Positions 1-6,853 of a stretch of DNA of 13,147 bases are shown one piece after another (positions within the stretch are counted from its first letter, which is position 1; every line of letters starts with the position of its first letter). This stretch comes from DAOTWP01 sp034435675 (lineage in GTDB: Bacteria > Chloroflexota > Anaerolineae > Aggregatilineales > Phototrophicaceae). The notes beneath the pieces were generated by a model that saw nothing but the letters and a program-made list of their open reading frames with translations, had not been told where the DNA came from and did no database searches. The stretch spans positions 1-13,147 of the forward strand of contig DAOTWP010000038.1 in NCBI GenBank assembly GCA_034435675.1, read 5' to 3'. The translations under genes and the position numbers were made by a program.

Positions 1-1224
1 CTTGCGGTGCCGGGCGGTACGCAGGTGCGCGAACTGGCGCGCACATCCCCGCAGCCGGGGCAAAGCGTCTGGCTGACGATTGACGCCGATTTGCAGCGCT
101 ACACCGAGCGCGTGCTGGTTGACGAATATGCCAGCGGGCGCATTTCTGAGCAGAGCGACGGCGCGGCAGTGGTGCTGCTGGAGATCAACACCGGCGCGGT
201 GCTGACGATGGTCAGCTACCCGACATATGACAACAACGCCTTCACACCGTTCCCGCTGGTCGGGCGCCAGGCGGCGCAGCAGATCATCCAGGAAATTGGC
301 GAAGACGAACGCAACCCGCTGCTCAACCGTGCCACACAGGGCGCGTATCCTACCGGCTCAACGATGAAGGTGATTACCGGGACGGCGGTGCTGGACAGCG
401 GCGTGTGGAGCATTAACCAGCGCTTCAACTCCACCGGCACGTGGAACCGTGACATCCCGCGTACTGACTGGCTGGCAGGCGGGCACGGCTCGCTGACCGT
501 GCGCGGCGCGATTGCGCACAGTTGCAACTCGTGCTTCTACGAAGCGGGTTACCAGATGGATCTGGTGGATCCGTTTATTCTGCCGGGCTATATGCGCCGC
601 ATGGGCTTGGGCGCTGCCACCGGGCTGCTCGACCTGCCCGAAGACCCCGGTTTGATCCCCGACCCTGACTGGGTGGCGGAAAACCGCCCGATTCCGTGGT
701 CCTTCTCCGACTCGGTCAATATTGCCATCGGGCAGGGCGAAGTGCGCGCAACCCCGCTGCAAATGGCGCGGGTGGCGGCGGTGATCGGCAGCGGCGGCAC
801 CCATTACCGCCCGCAGTTGGTCGCCCAGGTCGGCATCCTGGGCGAAGCGCCCACCTATCTGATGGAGCCGGAAGTCACTTCGTTGATTAGCATTGACCCG
901 GCGGTGCTGGCAGAAGTGCGGGGCGGCATGTGCGATGTCACCACGGAGGCTTACGGCACGGCACAGTTCATCTTCCGCTATTCGCCGCTGCAGGAATTTG
1001 GCGTGTGCGGCAAGACCGGCACGGCGCAGGCAACCGGCGAAGGCGCGCTGCCGCACGCATGGTTTATCGCTTATGCCCCGCGCGAAAACCCGACGGTGGC
1101 AATCGCCGTGATGGTCGAAAACACCGGCGACGGTTCCGCATTTGCCGCGCCGATCACCTGCCGTGTACTGGAATACTATTTCTTTGGCGAGCCGCGCAGC
1201 CAGTGCAACGGCGCGCCGGGATGA
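1..1224 (+). CDS. Class B penicillin-binding protein, transpeptidase domain (5' end cut by window)
   Basis: This is a peptidoglycan D,D-transpeptidase that cross-links stem peptides on the outer face of the membrane. The reading frame is open to base 1, so the N-terminal membrane anchor and dimerisation domain lie outside the window. The internal GTG at 7 is not a convincing start. Counting from that codon, all three catalytic motifs are present in order: STMK at 118-121 (acylated serine S118), SCN at 172-174 and KTG at 336-338 inside CGKTGTAQ. The segment VWLTIDADLQ (22-31) is typical of the start of the transpeptidase domain in FtsI/PBP2-like proteins. The protein ends about 65 residues after KTG, which is normal. 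The visible part has several cysteines (including in the SCN and next to the KTG motif), which is somewhat unusual. Whether it acts in elongation (PBP2-like) or division (FtsI-like) cannot be told without the missing half. Confidence 0.93.
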   Translation, partial: LAVPGGTQVRELARTSPQPGQSVWLTIDADLQRYTERVLVDEYASGRISEQSDGAAVVLLEINTGAVLTMVSYPTYDNNAFTPFPLVGRQAAQQIIQEIGEDERNPLLNRATQGAYPTGSTMKVITGTAVLDSGVWSINQRFNSTGTWNRDIPRTDWLAGGHGSLTVRGAIAHSCNSCFYEAGYQMDLVDPFILPGYMRRMGLGAATGLLDLPEDPGLIPDPDWVAENRPIPWSFSDSVNIAIGQGEVRATPLQMARVAAVIGSGGTHYRPQLVAQVGILGEAPTYLMEPEVTSLISIDPAVLAEVRGGMCDVTTEAYGTAQFIFRYSPLQEFGVCGKTGTAQATGEGALPHAWFIAYAPRENPTVAIAVMVENTGDGSAFAAPITCRVLEYYFFGEPRSQCNGAPG

Positions 1225-1306
1225 TGCCGGGCAGGGCGGGCACGACGCCGGGCAGCCCTACGCAATGATGCGCTGTGCGCAGGGCTGCGCTATGCGGCGG
1301 GCTTGT
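1225..1306. other. Convergent gap between the PBP and the DUF1579-like gene
   Basis: This GC-rich gap separates two convergent genes. It contains the direct repeat GCCGGGCAG at two nearby places and a small hairpin, GCGCA-GGGC-TGCGC, at 1277-1290. The hairpin could help stop transcription, but neither side has a T-tract, so no terminator is called. Confidence 0.4.
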
Positions 1307-1765
1307 TTATCTGCTGATGCGCGTCATTGTGGTGCGATACCCGCCGCCGGGCCACTCCCAACCGCCGGTCATCACACTGTCATCGGCATTGAACGTCCCC
1401 CGGAAGAATGCCGGTGAGCCGCGTTCGCCGCCCCAGATGGTCAGGGTAGCCCCTTGCAGCTCATAGACGTAATCCAGTGTGTTCCCCTGGTTGTCATAGT
1501 AGCGCGATTTGATGTCCTCGCCGGGTGCTTCGGCGCCGAAACCGCGCTCGTGCCCGATCATCTCGATACCCCGGTGGCGTGTTCCACTGTGTTCCAGGTC
1601 TACGTGCTGAATCAGGAAGAAGCCGCCCTCCAGCCACTCATAGCGTACCTGTCCCTGTGCCTCGTCTGTCACCTGCCAGGTGCCCACCAGCCGGTTCAGC
1701 CGCCGCAGTGCCTCGCTCGGCTGCGGCGCGCTGTGCTGTTCCTGTGCTGCCGTTGGTTCAGTCAT
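1307..1765 (-). CDS. DUF1579-like conserved protein
   Basis: This is a 152-residue soluble protein of unknown biochemical role. It has no signal peptide or membrane segment. The opening LNRLVGTWQV (23-32), the tryptophan- and glycine-rich beta pattern, YEWLEGGFF (42-50), IEMIGHERGFG (67-77) and the closing WEWPGGGYRTTMTRI match the DUF1579 family, a small lipocalin-like beta-barrel group often encoded beside SRPBCC/AHSA1 genes. I chose the ATG at 1765 because an AGGGGG Shine-Dalgarno sequence lies 7 bases before it. The frame can be extended 26 codons upstream, but that stretch has no RBS and does not look like protein. It follows the SRPBCC gene on the same strand after 95 bp and is probably the last gene of the ArsR-led operon. 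Family assignment is from motif memory only. Confidence 0.82.
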   Translation of the reverse strand: MTEPTAAQEQHSAPQPSEALRRLNRLVGTWQVTDEAQGQVRYEWLEGGFFLIQHVDLEHSGTRHRGIEMIGHERGFGAEAPGEDIKSRYYDNQGNTLDYVYELQGATLTIWGGERGSPAFFRGTFNADDSVMTGGWEWPGGGYRTTMTRISR

Positions 1766-1860
1766 GTTTAGTCCCCCTTTGATGTCGATTGTCGCAGCGC
1801 TGACCGGGCTGCAAACGTGCCCCACCCGGTCAGGCAAGCGCATTGGTTCGCGCGGGTGCG

Positions 1861-2367
1861 CTATTGCAGGTCGGCTGCCAGCTTGTCGAATGACTGGCTC
1901 CAGCCGAGCTGTGCCATGTCGCGGTCTTCGCCAGCGGGAATGCCCGTGTGTCTGAAGGTCATGCGGGTTTTGCTGCTGCCCAGGTCTTCAAACGTAACCG
2001 TGACCAGGGTTTCCAGCGGGAAATCGGGATCCATGCCATAGTGCGCTGCCGAAACCACATTGCCCTGTTCATCCGCGAAGCAGTCGGTGAACACCAGCCG
2101 TTCCTGTGGCACGATTTCCTTGTATTCGCCCGTGCTCCAGAACTGCTGCCCTTCCGGCGACTGCATGCAGTGGAAATATTTACCGCCGACGCGCAGATCA
2201 AGCTGGCAGGTTGGGCAGGTGAAGTGTTCCGGTCCCCACCAGCGCATGAAATGCTGCGGGTCGGTCCATGCCCGCCACACCAGCGCGCGCGGGGCGTCAA
2301 AAACGCGCACGATTTCGATCTCGGTCGTGCTGATTGCGGTGCCGGGTTTTGCCATACTATCGGTCAT
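1861..2367 (-). CDS. AHSA1/SRPBCC-domain protein
   Basis: This 168-residue protein has the START-like helix-grip fold (activator of Hsp90 ATPase-like). Such proteins bind hydrophobic ligands, and the ligand here is unknown. The family signature is clear: RVFDAPRALVWRAWTDP (21-37), RWWGP (42-46), DLRVGGKYFHCM (57-68), GEYKEIVPQERLVFTD (80-95) and the closing GWSQSFDKLAADL (155-167). The ATG at 2367 lies inside the last codons of the ArsR gene (11-bp overlap), with GAGGAG seven bases upstream, so translation is probably coupled. A second ATG four codons in (MAKP) is a less likely start. A CPTC motif at 51-54 is a detail that might be redox- or metal-active, but this is unproven. ArsR plus AHSA1 pairs are a common two-gene unit in bacteria in which the repressor controls the ligand-binding protein. 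Confidence 0.93.
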   Translation of the reverse strand: MTDSMAKPGTAISTTEIEIVRVFDAPRALVWRAWTDPQHFMRWWGPEHFTCPTCQLDLRVGGKYFHCMQSPEGQQFWSTGEYKEIVPQERLVFTDCFADEQGNVVSAAHYGMDPDFPLETLVTVTFEDLGSSKTRMTFRHTGIPAGEDRDMAQLGWSQSFDKLAADLQ

Positions 2368-2710
2368 CGGATTGCTCCTCGTCTTTCAGCTTTTGGAGGT
2401 ACTCGTCCAGACGATCAAAACGCTGCTCCCAGATCTGGCGATACTGCTCGACCCACGCCGCTACCGCTTTCAACGGTTCCACCTCAAGCCGGCAGGGACG
2501 CCATTGGGCGTCGCGTCCACGAGTGATCAGCCCGGCGTTTTCCAGCACTTTGAGGTGCTTGGAGATCGCGGGCAGGCTCATCTCCACCGGGGCGACAGCC
2601 GCAAGTTCCTTGACAGTGGCTGCGCCCTGCGCCAACCGTGCCAGCATAGCCCGGCGCGTTGGATCGGCAAGCGCGGCGAACACGGTGCTGAGAGTGTCGT
2701 CGTGGGTCAT
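2357..2710 (-). CDS. ArsR-family winged-helix transcriptional regulator
   Basis: This is a 117-residue winged-helix repressor. FAALADPTRRAMLARLAQG (11-29) is the classic ArsR N-terminal helix. The segment SLPAISKHLKVLENAGLI (45-62) is the recognition helix-turn-helix, followed by the wing residues ITRGRDAQWRPCRL. The ELCVC-type metal-binding cysteine motif of arsenic and cadmium sensors is absent, so it probably does not sense metal. It belongs to the ArsR group paired with AHSA1/SRPBCC genes. The C-terminal helix (86-117) is long and charged, suiting dimerisation. It is the first gene of a minus-strand operon. Its start is 32 bases from the predicted transcription start, and a palindromic operator in between suggests autorepression. 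The RBS before the ATG is weak (AAGCAGC). Confidence 0.95.
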   Translation of the reverse strand: MTHDDTLSTVFAALADPTRRAMLARLAQGAATVKELAAVAPVEMSLPAISKHLKVLENAGLITRGRDAQWRPCRLEVEPLKAVAAWVEQYRQIWEQRFDRLDEYLQKLKDEEQSDDR

Positions 2711-2729
2711 GCTGCTTATTAAACCACCT

Positions 2730-2748
2730 GGTTAATTAACCTATAGGT
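2730..2748. promoter_or_regulatory. Palindromic operator overlapping the ArsR-operon transcription start
   Basis: Two perfect palindromes overlap here: GGTTAATTAACC (2730-2741) and ACCTATAGGT (2739-2748). They sit directly downstream of the -10 box and over the predicted transcription start. A dimeric repressor bound here would block initiation, so this is the natural candidate for autoregulation by the ArsR protein. The role is inferred from position and symmetry. Confidence 0.6.
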
Positions 2749-2777
2749 AAAATACATGATTCTGAGGCAGATGTCAA
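2749..2777 (-). promoter_or_regulatory. Sigma70-type promoter of the ArsR operon
   Basis: On the minus strand a perfect -35 box TTGACA (2777-2772) is followed by exactly 17 bases and a -10-like TATTTT (2754-2749). The predicted transcription start is near 2742, giving a leader of about 32 bases before the ATG at 2710. Confidence 0.75.
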
Positions 2778-2835
2778 GCGTTTGTTCGCACTGATGTTCG
2801 AATTTTGTGCGGAGTAGGTGCGCGGGCGTGTGGAC

Positions 2836-2862
2836 GGGGCGGGCACAGAGACACGCCCCTAC
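2836..2862. repeat. GC-rich dispersed-repeat-like element, copy A
   Basis: Read on the minus strand this is GTAGGGGCGTGTCTCTGTGCCCGCCCC in two parts: GTAGGGGCGTGTCTC then TGTGCCCGCCCC. A similar sequence lies 60 bp away (2922-2950). An outer pair, GGGCGTGT (2824-2831) and ACACGCCC (2851-2858), can form an 8-bp stem. It looks like a small intergenic REP-type repeat. Genome-wide copy number cannot be judged here. Confidence 0.4.
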
Positions 2863-2921
2863 AGCGCAGGTGTGTAGGCACCGTATCCTGCGCGCCTTCG
2901 CGGTTCGATTTTGCAGGCATA

Positions 2922-2950
2922 CGGCGGGCACGCCCGGAGACGCGCCCCTC
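2922..2950. repeat. GC-rich dispersed-repeat-like element, copy B
   Basis: Read on the minus strand this begins GAGGGGCGCGTCTCCGGGCG and ends TGCCCGCCG. It resembles copy A at 2836-2862 in the blocks AGGGGCG-GTCTC and TGCCCGCC. It lies just downstream of the stop codon of the minus-strand SH3-domain gene and may also act as a weak transcript end. Confidence 0.35.
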
Positions 2951-2989
2951 CATAGGCTCTTGGTCGCGCAGTGGTTTATCTGCGCTGGC

Positions 2990-4354
2990 TTAGCCGTCCA
3001 CGCAGTTGAACGACGCCTCGAACGGCGCGCTGCTGTGCCCGGCTTCGTCCGTAATCGTAATTGACCAGATCACCGGACCGATAAAATTCGCTGTGCCCAG
3101 CGTGCAGGACACCTGCCAGTCCAGCGCGCCGCTGCGGGCATCGCCGCTGAGCAGACCGGGGTCGCGGGTCACGCTGCCTTCCCATTCGCCCTGCGGTGCG
3201 TATTCAAAGACTACATCCATCCGCGTGATCGCGTCGCCGTCGGGGTTGATGAAGTACACCGGGCAGGAACTATCGCCTGTGCCCGACACCACCGAGCACT
3301 GCTCCGCGCCGACGATTTGCGGCAGATCGCTTTGCAGCGGCGCCAGCGGGTCCACCGTCTGCGGCAGCAGCGCCAGCGGCAGCCCGGCAACATCTGCTGC
3401 GCTGTACAGTGCCATCTGCATCTCGCCATCCGGCGCGCTGGCGTCGTTCATCGGAATCACCACGCGCACCCCGGCAGGCACTTGCAGCGTCAAACCGCTA
3501 GCCTTGACCTGCACATGCCCCGCCAGCACCAGCAGATGCATCTCGCCGTTGGGCTGCGACTGGATAAATACTGTTGCTTGCAGCGCCAGATCCACCGCAT
3601 TGATTTGCAGCCGCGCGGGTTCGCTGGCATCCGGCGCCGCCTGGATCAGCAGCCCGCCGTTGGGCGTATCCGGGCACATGGGTGCGTCTTCGCCGCTGAC
3701 CAGCGTGAATGCCTGGAACGCGGCATAGATCGGGGTATCGACGGCGGCGACCGGCAGCGGGGTAGCGCTGGCGTCGGTCTGTTCTGCTGTGCGAATCGTC
3801 AGAATCCAGCCGATGCGTCCATCTTCCAGCACTGTCCGCAGCCAGTTGCCCGTGCAGTTGCAGGCATTCACCACGACGACAGCGCCCGCATTCAGCGAAC
3901 CGATCACTTCGTACTGCGATCCCGGTCCACTGTGAATCTCCGTATCGGCGATAATCTCTACCGGACGCGACACGCCGCCGCTGCACAAATTCTGAATATG
4001 CACATTGCCAAACAGCGCGTAAGACACCGGCAGTGCGCTGCCGGTTGGCTGCACATGCATCAGCGCAATACCCCAATCCTGCGCTGTTTGCAGCCCGCCA
4101 AGCTGCATCGAACACACGGTTTCCAGCGGCACGGTGTCCCCCGGTTGCGCCAGCGTGGGCGGATTCTCCACGCGGAAGACTGTTTCCACCGGCGCATGCG
4201 CCAGACACACCGTTCCCGGCTCGCGCGCGCCGCACTGCTCCAGCGCCGCGCTGACCGCCTGATCAACCCATTCTTCACAGGCACTGTCCTGTGCCAGCAC
4301 CAACGGCACACAGATCAGCAGCGCCAGCAGCATTCCCCTTAGCAGCATTTTCAT
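2990..4354 (-). CDS. Secreted SH3b-domain protein with a FecR-like segment
   Basis: This 454-residue exported protein is of unknown function. Residues 1-21 form a signal peptide (MKMLLRGMLLALLICVPLVLA, cleaved near AQ). Residues about 131-189 form a bacterial SH3 (SH3b) domain: EIHSGPGSQYEVIGSLNAG, then WLRTVLEDGRIGWI. This domain often binds cell-wall material. Residues about 258-305 (QATVFIQSQ, MHLLVLAGHVQVKASG, VPAGVRVVIP) resemble the FecR-type beta-solenoid fold in which a value is embedded and read. Residues about 350-452 look like an Ig-like beta-sandwich with paired cysteines (C353/C364, C417/C451). There are many cysteines overall, fitting a disulfide-bonded extracellular protein. 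The start is supported by GGAGGG six bases before the ATG. The gene stands alone between the ArsR operon and the XRE-cupin gene, on the same strand as both. Confidence 0.88.
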   Translation of the reverse strand: MKMLLRGMLLALLICVPLVLAQDSACEEWVDQAVSAALEQCGAREPGTVCLAHAPVETVFRVENPPTLAQPGDTVPLETVCSMQLGGLQTAQDWGIALMHVQPTGSALPVSYALFGNVHIQNLCSGGVSRPVEIIADTEIHSGPGSQYEVIGSLNAGAVVVVNACNCTGNWLRTVLEDGRIGWILTIRTAEQTDASATPLPVAAVDTPIYAAFQAFTLVSGEDAPMCPDTPNGGLLIQAAPDASEPARLQINAVDLALQATVFIQSQPNGEMHLLVLAGHVQVKASGLTLQVPAGVRVVIPMNDASAPDGEMQMALYSAADVAGLPLALLPQTVDPLAPLQSDLPQIVGAEQCSVVSGTGDSSCPVYFINPDGDAITRMDVVFEYAPQGEWEGSVTRDPGLLSGDARSGALDWQVSCTLGTANFIGPVIWSITITDEAGHSSAPFEASFNCVDG

Positions 4355-4387
4355 GATCTACCCTCCGCAAAAATAATAGTTTTAGCT

Positions 4388-4413
4388 CTGCCCGCCATTG
4401 TCCCCGGCGGCAG
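4388..4413 (-). terminator. Possible hairpin terminator after the XRE-cupin gene
   Basis: Between the XRE-cupin stop and the SH3-protein start there is a hairpin, CTGCC-GCC paired with GGC-GGGCAG, with a one-base bulge and a 9-base loop. A T-rich stretch (ACTATTATTTTT) follows about 10 bases later instead of directly, so termination efficiency is doubtful. Confidence 0.3.
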
Positions 4414-4416
4414 GGT

Positions 4417-5004
4417 TCAATGATCCAGATGACTCGCCAGATGCGCGCTGTCCTCTGCCTGAAAGATCAGCACAATCTGCGCGGGGCTGCTGCCCGGATT
4501 CTCGAAACAATGCGGCTGCGCTGCCTCAAACAGCAGGCTGTCGCCCACCGCCAGCAGATAATCCTCCGGTCCGATGCGATAATGCACCGTCCCCTCGATA
4601 CAATAAACAAATTCCTGCCCCGCATGGGTGATCGGCTGCCTGCCCGTGCCTGCGCCGGGGGCAAGCGTCACCAGAAACGGCTGAAGCTGCTGGTCGCGCA
4701 GCCCAATGCCCAGACTCTCGATGCTCATGCCGCCCTGCTGCGTATGCAGGCGTTCGGCATGGCGCACCAGCACAACCTGCTGTTCCGAGGATTCCTGGAA
4801 GAAATCGGTGATCGGCACACGCAGCGCTGTCGCCAGCAGATGCAGGGAGGCGACCGTGGGGGAGTGTTCGCCGCGTTCAATGCGGCTGATGGCGTTGACA
4901 GACAGCCCGCAGCGTTCTGCCAGCGCGCGCAGCGACAGTCCCCGGCGTTCGCGCAGCAGCCGGATGCGCTGTCCTACGTTGGGCAGGTCCTGTTCCTGTT
5001 GCAT
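4417..5004 (-). CDS. XRE-family regulator with C-terminal cupin domain (PuuR-like architecture)
   Basis: This is a 195-residue one-component regulator. Residues 10-66 are an XRE/Cro helix-turn-helix: GQRIRLLRERRGLSLRALAE, then GLSVNAISRIERGEHSPTVASLHLLATAL. Residues about 108-183 are a cupin sensor barrel: THAGQEFVYCIEGTVHYRIG (126-145), GDSLLFEAAQPHCFEN (154-169). H127, E131 and H165 are plausible metal or ligand residues. This layout is that of PuuR and related regulators of amine and amino-acid catabolism. The ATG at 5004 is preferred over the in-frame GTG at 5025, because AGGAG lies 10 bases before the ATG and within the extension. It is divergent from the class III aminotransferase at 5453, which is a likely target. 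Inverted repeats at 5128-5175 are candidate binding sites. The effector is unknown. Confidence 0.92.
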   Translation of the reverse strand: MQQEQDLPNVGQRIRLLRERRGLSLRALAERCGLSVNAISRIERGEHSPTVASLHLLATALRVPITDFFQESSEQQVVLVRHAERLHTQQGGMSIESLGIGLRDQQLQPFLVTLAPGAGTGRQPITHAGQEFVYCIEGTVHYRIGPEDYLLAVGDSLLFEAAQPHCFENPGSSPAQIVLIFQAEDSAHLASHLDH

Positions 5005-5127
5005 TGCCCCGCTACTCCTGTCCACAAGTTTCCATTTACCCCCGGCAGCCCCACGAGACCACTAGCGCAAAGGTGCCGGGGGCATCCGCCTACCCGCACG
5101 CAGACGAATACCACACGACACCTCAAA

Positions 5128-5146
5128 TGTACACTATAAGTGTACA
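5128..5146. promoter_or_regulatory. Candidate operator: TGTACACT-ATA-AGTGTACA
   Basis: This is a perfect 8-bp inverted repeat with a 3-bp centre in the XRE-cupin/aminotransferase intergenic region. The centre contains TATAAG on the plus strand and TATAGT on the minus strand, so a -10 box in either direction would be covered by a bound dimer. No good -35 box pairs with either. It is the best candidate site for the divergent XRE-cupin regulator. Confidence 0.6.
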
Positions 5147-5152
5147 AATGCG

Positions 5153-5175
5153 CACTAAAGTGTGATAGTGACAGA
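5153..5175. promoter_or_regulatory. Two further small inverted repeats beside the main operator
   Basis: CACT-AA-AGTG (5153-5162) repeats the core of the neighbouring palindrome, whose centre reads CACTATAAGTG. Shortly after comes TGACA-GA-TGTCA (5169-5180 region). Clustered half-sites of this kind suggest cooperative regulator binding. I treat them as secondary sites. Confidence 0.4.
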
Positions 5176-5352
5176 TGTCATGTGCTGGGGGGAAGGCGAA
5201 GGGGAAAAGCAGAAAGATCGGCGCGGATAGAGATCATGGACATGCTGCTGCACACCCGCCTGTCGCCCACACACCCGCGTTGTCGGGGTGCGTGCCTGTG
5301 CGCGTGCCCGGCGCGCTGCTGCTCCCCACCACCACAGTGGTCTATCCCGGTG

Positions 5353-5382
5353 CTGCCAGAGCGCAGTCCAATCGGGTATACT
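5353..5382 (+). promoter_or_regulatory. Candidate promoter of the aminotransferase gene
   Basis: CTGCCA (5353-5358, 4 of 6 matches to TTGACA) is followed by 18 bases and TATACT (5377-5382, 5 of 6 matches to TATAAT). The predicted start near 5389 would leave a leader of about 64 bases. The inverted repeats lie about 200 bp upstream, so control from them would need looping or activation. Confidence 0.45.
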
Positions 5383-5452
5383 ACACATGCATTCATCAGC
5401 ACCTTTTAGACGATCTGCATCAACCGCATACTATCGCATAAGGATACACCCT

Positions 5453-6742
5453 ATGACACATTCGGCGTTTGATCTGCTGACTCCGGCATGGACCCACCTC
5501 ACCCACCTGGACATTGAACGCGGCGAGGGTGTCTATCTCTATACCACCTCCGGCGAGCGCTACCTCGATTTTACGGCGGGTTATGGCGTCGCCAATACCG
5601 GGCACGCCCACCCGCGTGTCGTCAAGGCAATTCAGGAACAGGCAGGCAAGCTGATTCACGGGCAGGTGAATATCGTCCTGCCGCGCAGCACGCTGGAACT
5701 GGCGGCAGCGCTGGAACAGGTGCTGCCCGCGCCGATCAACTGTTTCTGGTTTGGCAGCAGCGGCGCAGAGGCGGTCGAAGGCGCGGTGAAACTGGCGAAA
5801 CAGTTCACCCGCCGCACCAACGTGATCGTCTTTCGCGGCAGTTTTCACGGGCGCTCGCACCTGGCGATGGCGATGACCACCAGCGGCACAAAAATCCGCG
5901 CGGGCTACCAGCCGCTGCCGTCGGGCGTGTTTGTCACGCCGTTTCCCTATGCGCACCGCCTGGGTATGAGCGAAGACGCAGCCACCGATTACGCGCTGGA
6001 GCAGCTTGAACTGCTGCTGCTCGACCAGACCGCGCCGAGCGAAACCGCCGCGCTGGTGATCGAGCCGGTGCTGGGCGAAGGCGGCTACGTGCCCGCGCCG
6101 CTGCGCTTCCTGCGCGAACTGCGCGACCTGTGTACACGGCACGGCATTATGCTGGTGCTGGACGAGGTGCAGAGCGGTTTTGGGCGCACAGGCAAATTCT
6201 TCGCCTTTGAGCACGCCGGGATTGTGCCGGACATCCTCATCATGGCAAAAGGGTTGGGCAGCGGCATGCCCATCTCCGGCGTTGCCGCCCCGCGCCACAT
6301 CTGGGATGCTGCCTCCTACGGCAGTCACGGCGGCACCTACAGCGGCGGCGCGCTGCCCGCAGCGGCGGCGCTGGCAACTGTGCAGGTGCTCGTCGAGGAA
6401 GACCTGCCCGGCAACGCGGCGCGGATGGGCGAATACCTGCTGGGGCGGCTGCGCGAGCTTCAGCAGCGCTACCCGGCGCTGGGCGATGTGCGCGGGCGCG
6501 GGCTGATGATCGCCACCGAGTTCAGCACGCCCGCCGGCGCGCCGGACGCCGTGACCGCCAAAGCAGTCCGCGATGCCTGTATCGCCCGCAAAATGCTGAT
6601 CCTGACCACCGGCACGTTCGACAGCACGATCCGCTGGATTCCGCCGCTGATTGTGACACGCGAACAGATTGACGACGCGCTGGCGATTTTTGAGGCAGCA
6701 CTGGCAGAAGTGCTGGTAGGCGAAATGGTCGCGGGGGATTAA
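5453..6742 (+). CDS. Class III PLP-dependent aminotransferase (4-aminobutyrate/ornithine type)
   Basis: This is a 429-residue cytoplasmic enzyme that moves an amino group, usually a distal one such as in GABA, ornithine or a diamine, to 2-oxoglutarate or pyruvate. Class III hallmarks are in order: LDFTAGYGVANTGHAHP (38-54), the phosphate-binding GSSGAEAVEGAVKLAK (101-116), FHGR (131-134), EPVLGEGGYVP (204-214), LDEVQSGFGRTG (236-247; D237 binds the pyridine nitrogen), and AKGLGSGMPISG (265-276; K266 is the Schiff-base lysine). GGTYSGG (293-299) and RGRGLM follow. The ATG at 5453 has AAGGA eight bases upstream. The frame runs upstream to a possible start at 5288, but that extension looks non-coding. 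It is divergent from an XRE-cupin regulator, pointing to amine or GABA use. The exact substrate cannot be read from sequence. Confidence 0.93.
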   Translation: MTHSAFDLLTPAWTHLTHLDIERGEGVYLYTTSGERYLDFTAGYGVANTGHAHPRVVKAIQEQAGKLIHGQVNIVLPRSTLELAAALEQVLPAPINCFWFGSSGAEAVEGAVKLAKQFTRRTNVIVFRGSFHGRSHLAMAMTTSGTKIRAGYQPLPSGVFVTPFPYAHRLGMSEDAATDYALEQLELLLLDQTAPSETAALVIEPVLGEGGYVPAPLRFLRELRDLCTRHGIMLVLDEVQSGFGRTGKFFAFEHAGIVPDILIMAKGLGSGMPISGVAAPRHIWDAASYGSHGGTYSGGALPAAAALATVQVLVEEDLPGNAARMGEYLLGRLRELQQRYPALGDVRGRGLMIATEFSTPAGAPDAVTAKAVRDACIARKMLILTTGTFDSTIRWIPPLIVTREQIDDALAIFEAALAEVLVGEMVAGD

Positions 6743-6748
6743 CGCAGG

Positions 6749-6773
6749 GTGGGCGGGGCGGGTCCTCGCCCAC
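6749..6773 (+). terminator. Hairpin after the aminotransferase gene
   Basis: GTGGGCG (6749-6755) pairs perfectly with CGCCCAC (6767-6773) across an 11-base loop, starting seven bases after the stop codon. No T-tract follows, so it may be a weak or factor-dependent terminator. It resembles the GC-rich repeats at 2836-2950 in style. Confidence 0.35.
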
Positions 6774-6853
6774 AACTGTTATGGGCGTGTGGCACCGCTG
6801 TGGGACTGCCGAGTCAGGACTTATAGAAGCGCGGCAAGACCATTGCGCCCTGT

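Larger units (their letters stand above)
5005..5452. other. Divergent intergenic region, 448 bp
   Basis: Apart from the inverted repeats at 5128-5180 and the promoter candidate at 5353-5382, I see no gene here. Open frames across 5140-5440 read as cysteine- and histidine-rich low-quality sequence with no RBS. The size is larger than other gaps in this window, which fits a regulatory role or an unrecognised small RNA. Confidence 0.5.

Noticed and set aside
358..1056. Long minus-strand open frame across the PBP gene
   Set aside because: It is a shadow of a high-GC gene. The plus-strand frame carries all transpeptidase motifs in order.
1766..1843. 26-codon N-terminal extension of the DUF1579-like protein
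   Set aside because: No Shine-Dalgarno at 1843, and the peptide has no family similarity. The AGGGGG site fits the ATG at 1765.
3317..4342. 341-codon plus-strand open frame opposite the SH3-domain gene
   Set aside because: Low-complexity His/Gln/Arg composition, no RBS and no domain. It mirrors the real minus-strand gene.
5288..5452. Upstream extension of the aminotransferase frame to a start at 5288
   Set aside because: The extension is Arg/Ala/His-rich with no RBS and covers the proposed promoter. The ATG at 5453 has an AAGGA site and starts at the normal length for the family.
5420..6775. 451-codon minus-strand open frame opposite the aminotransferase
   Set aside because: It is an antisense shadow. 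The plus strand carries the Schiff-base lysine and all class III motifs.
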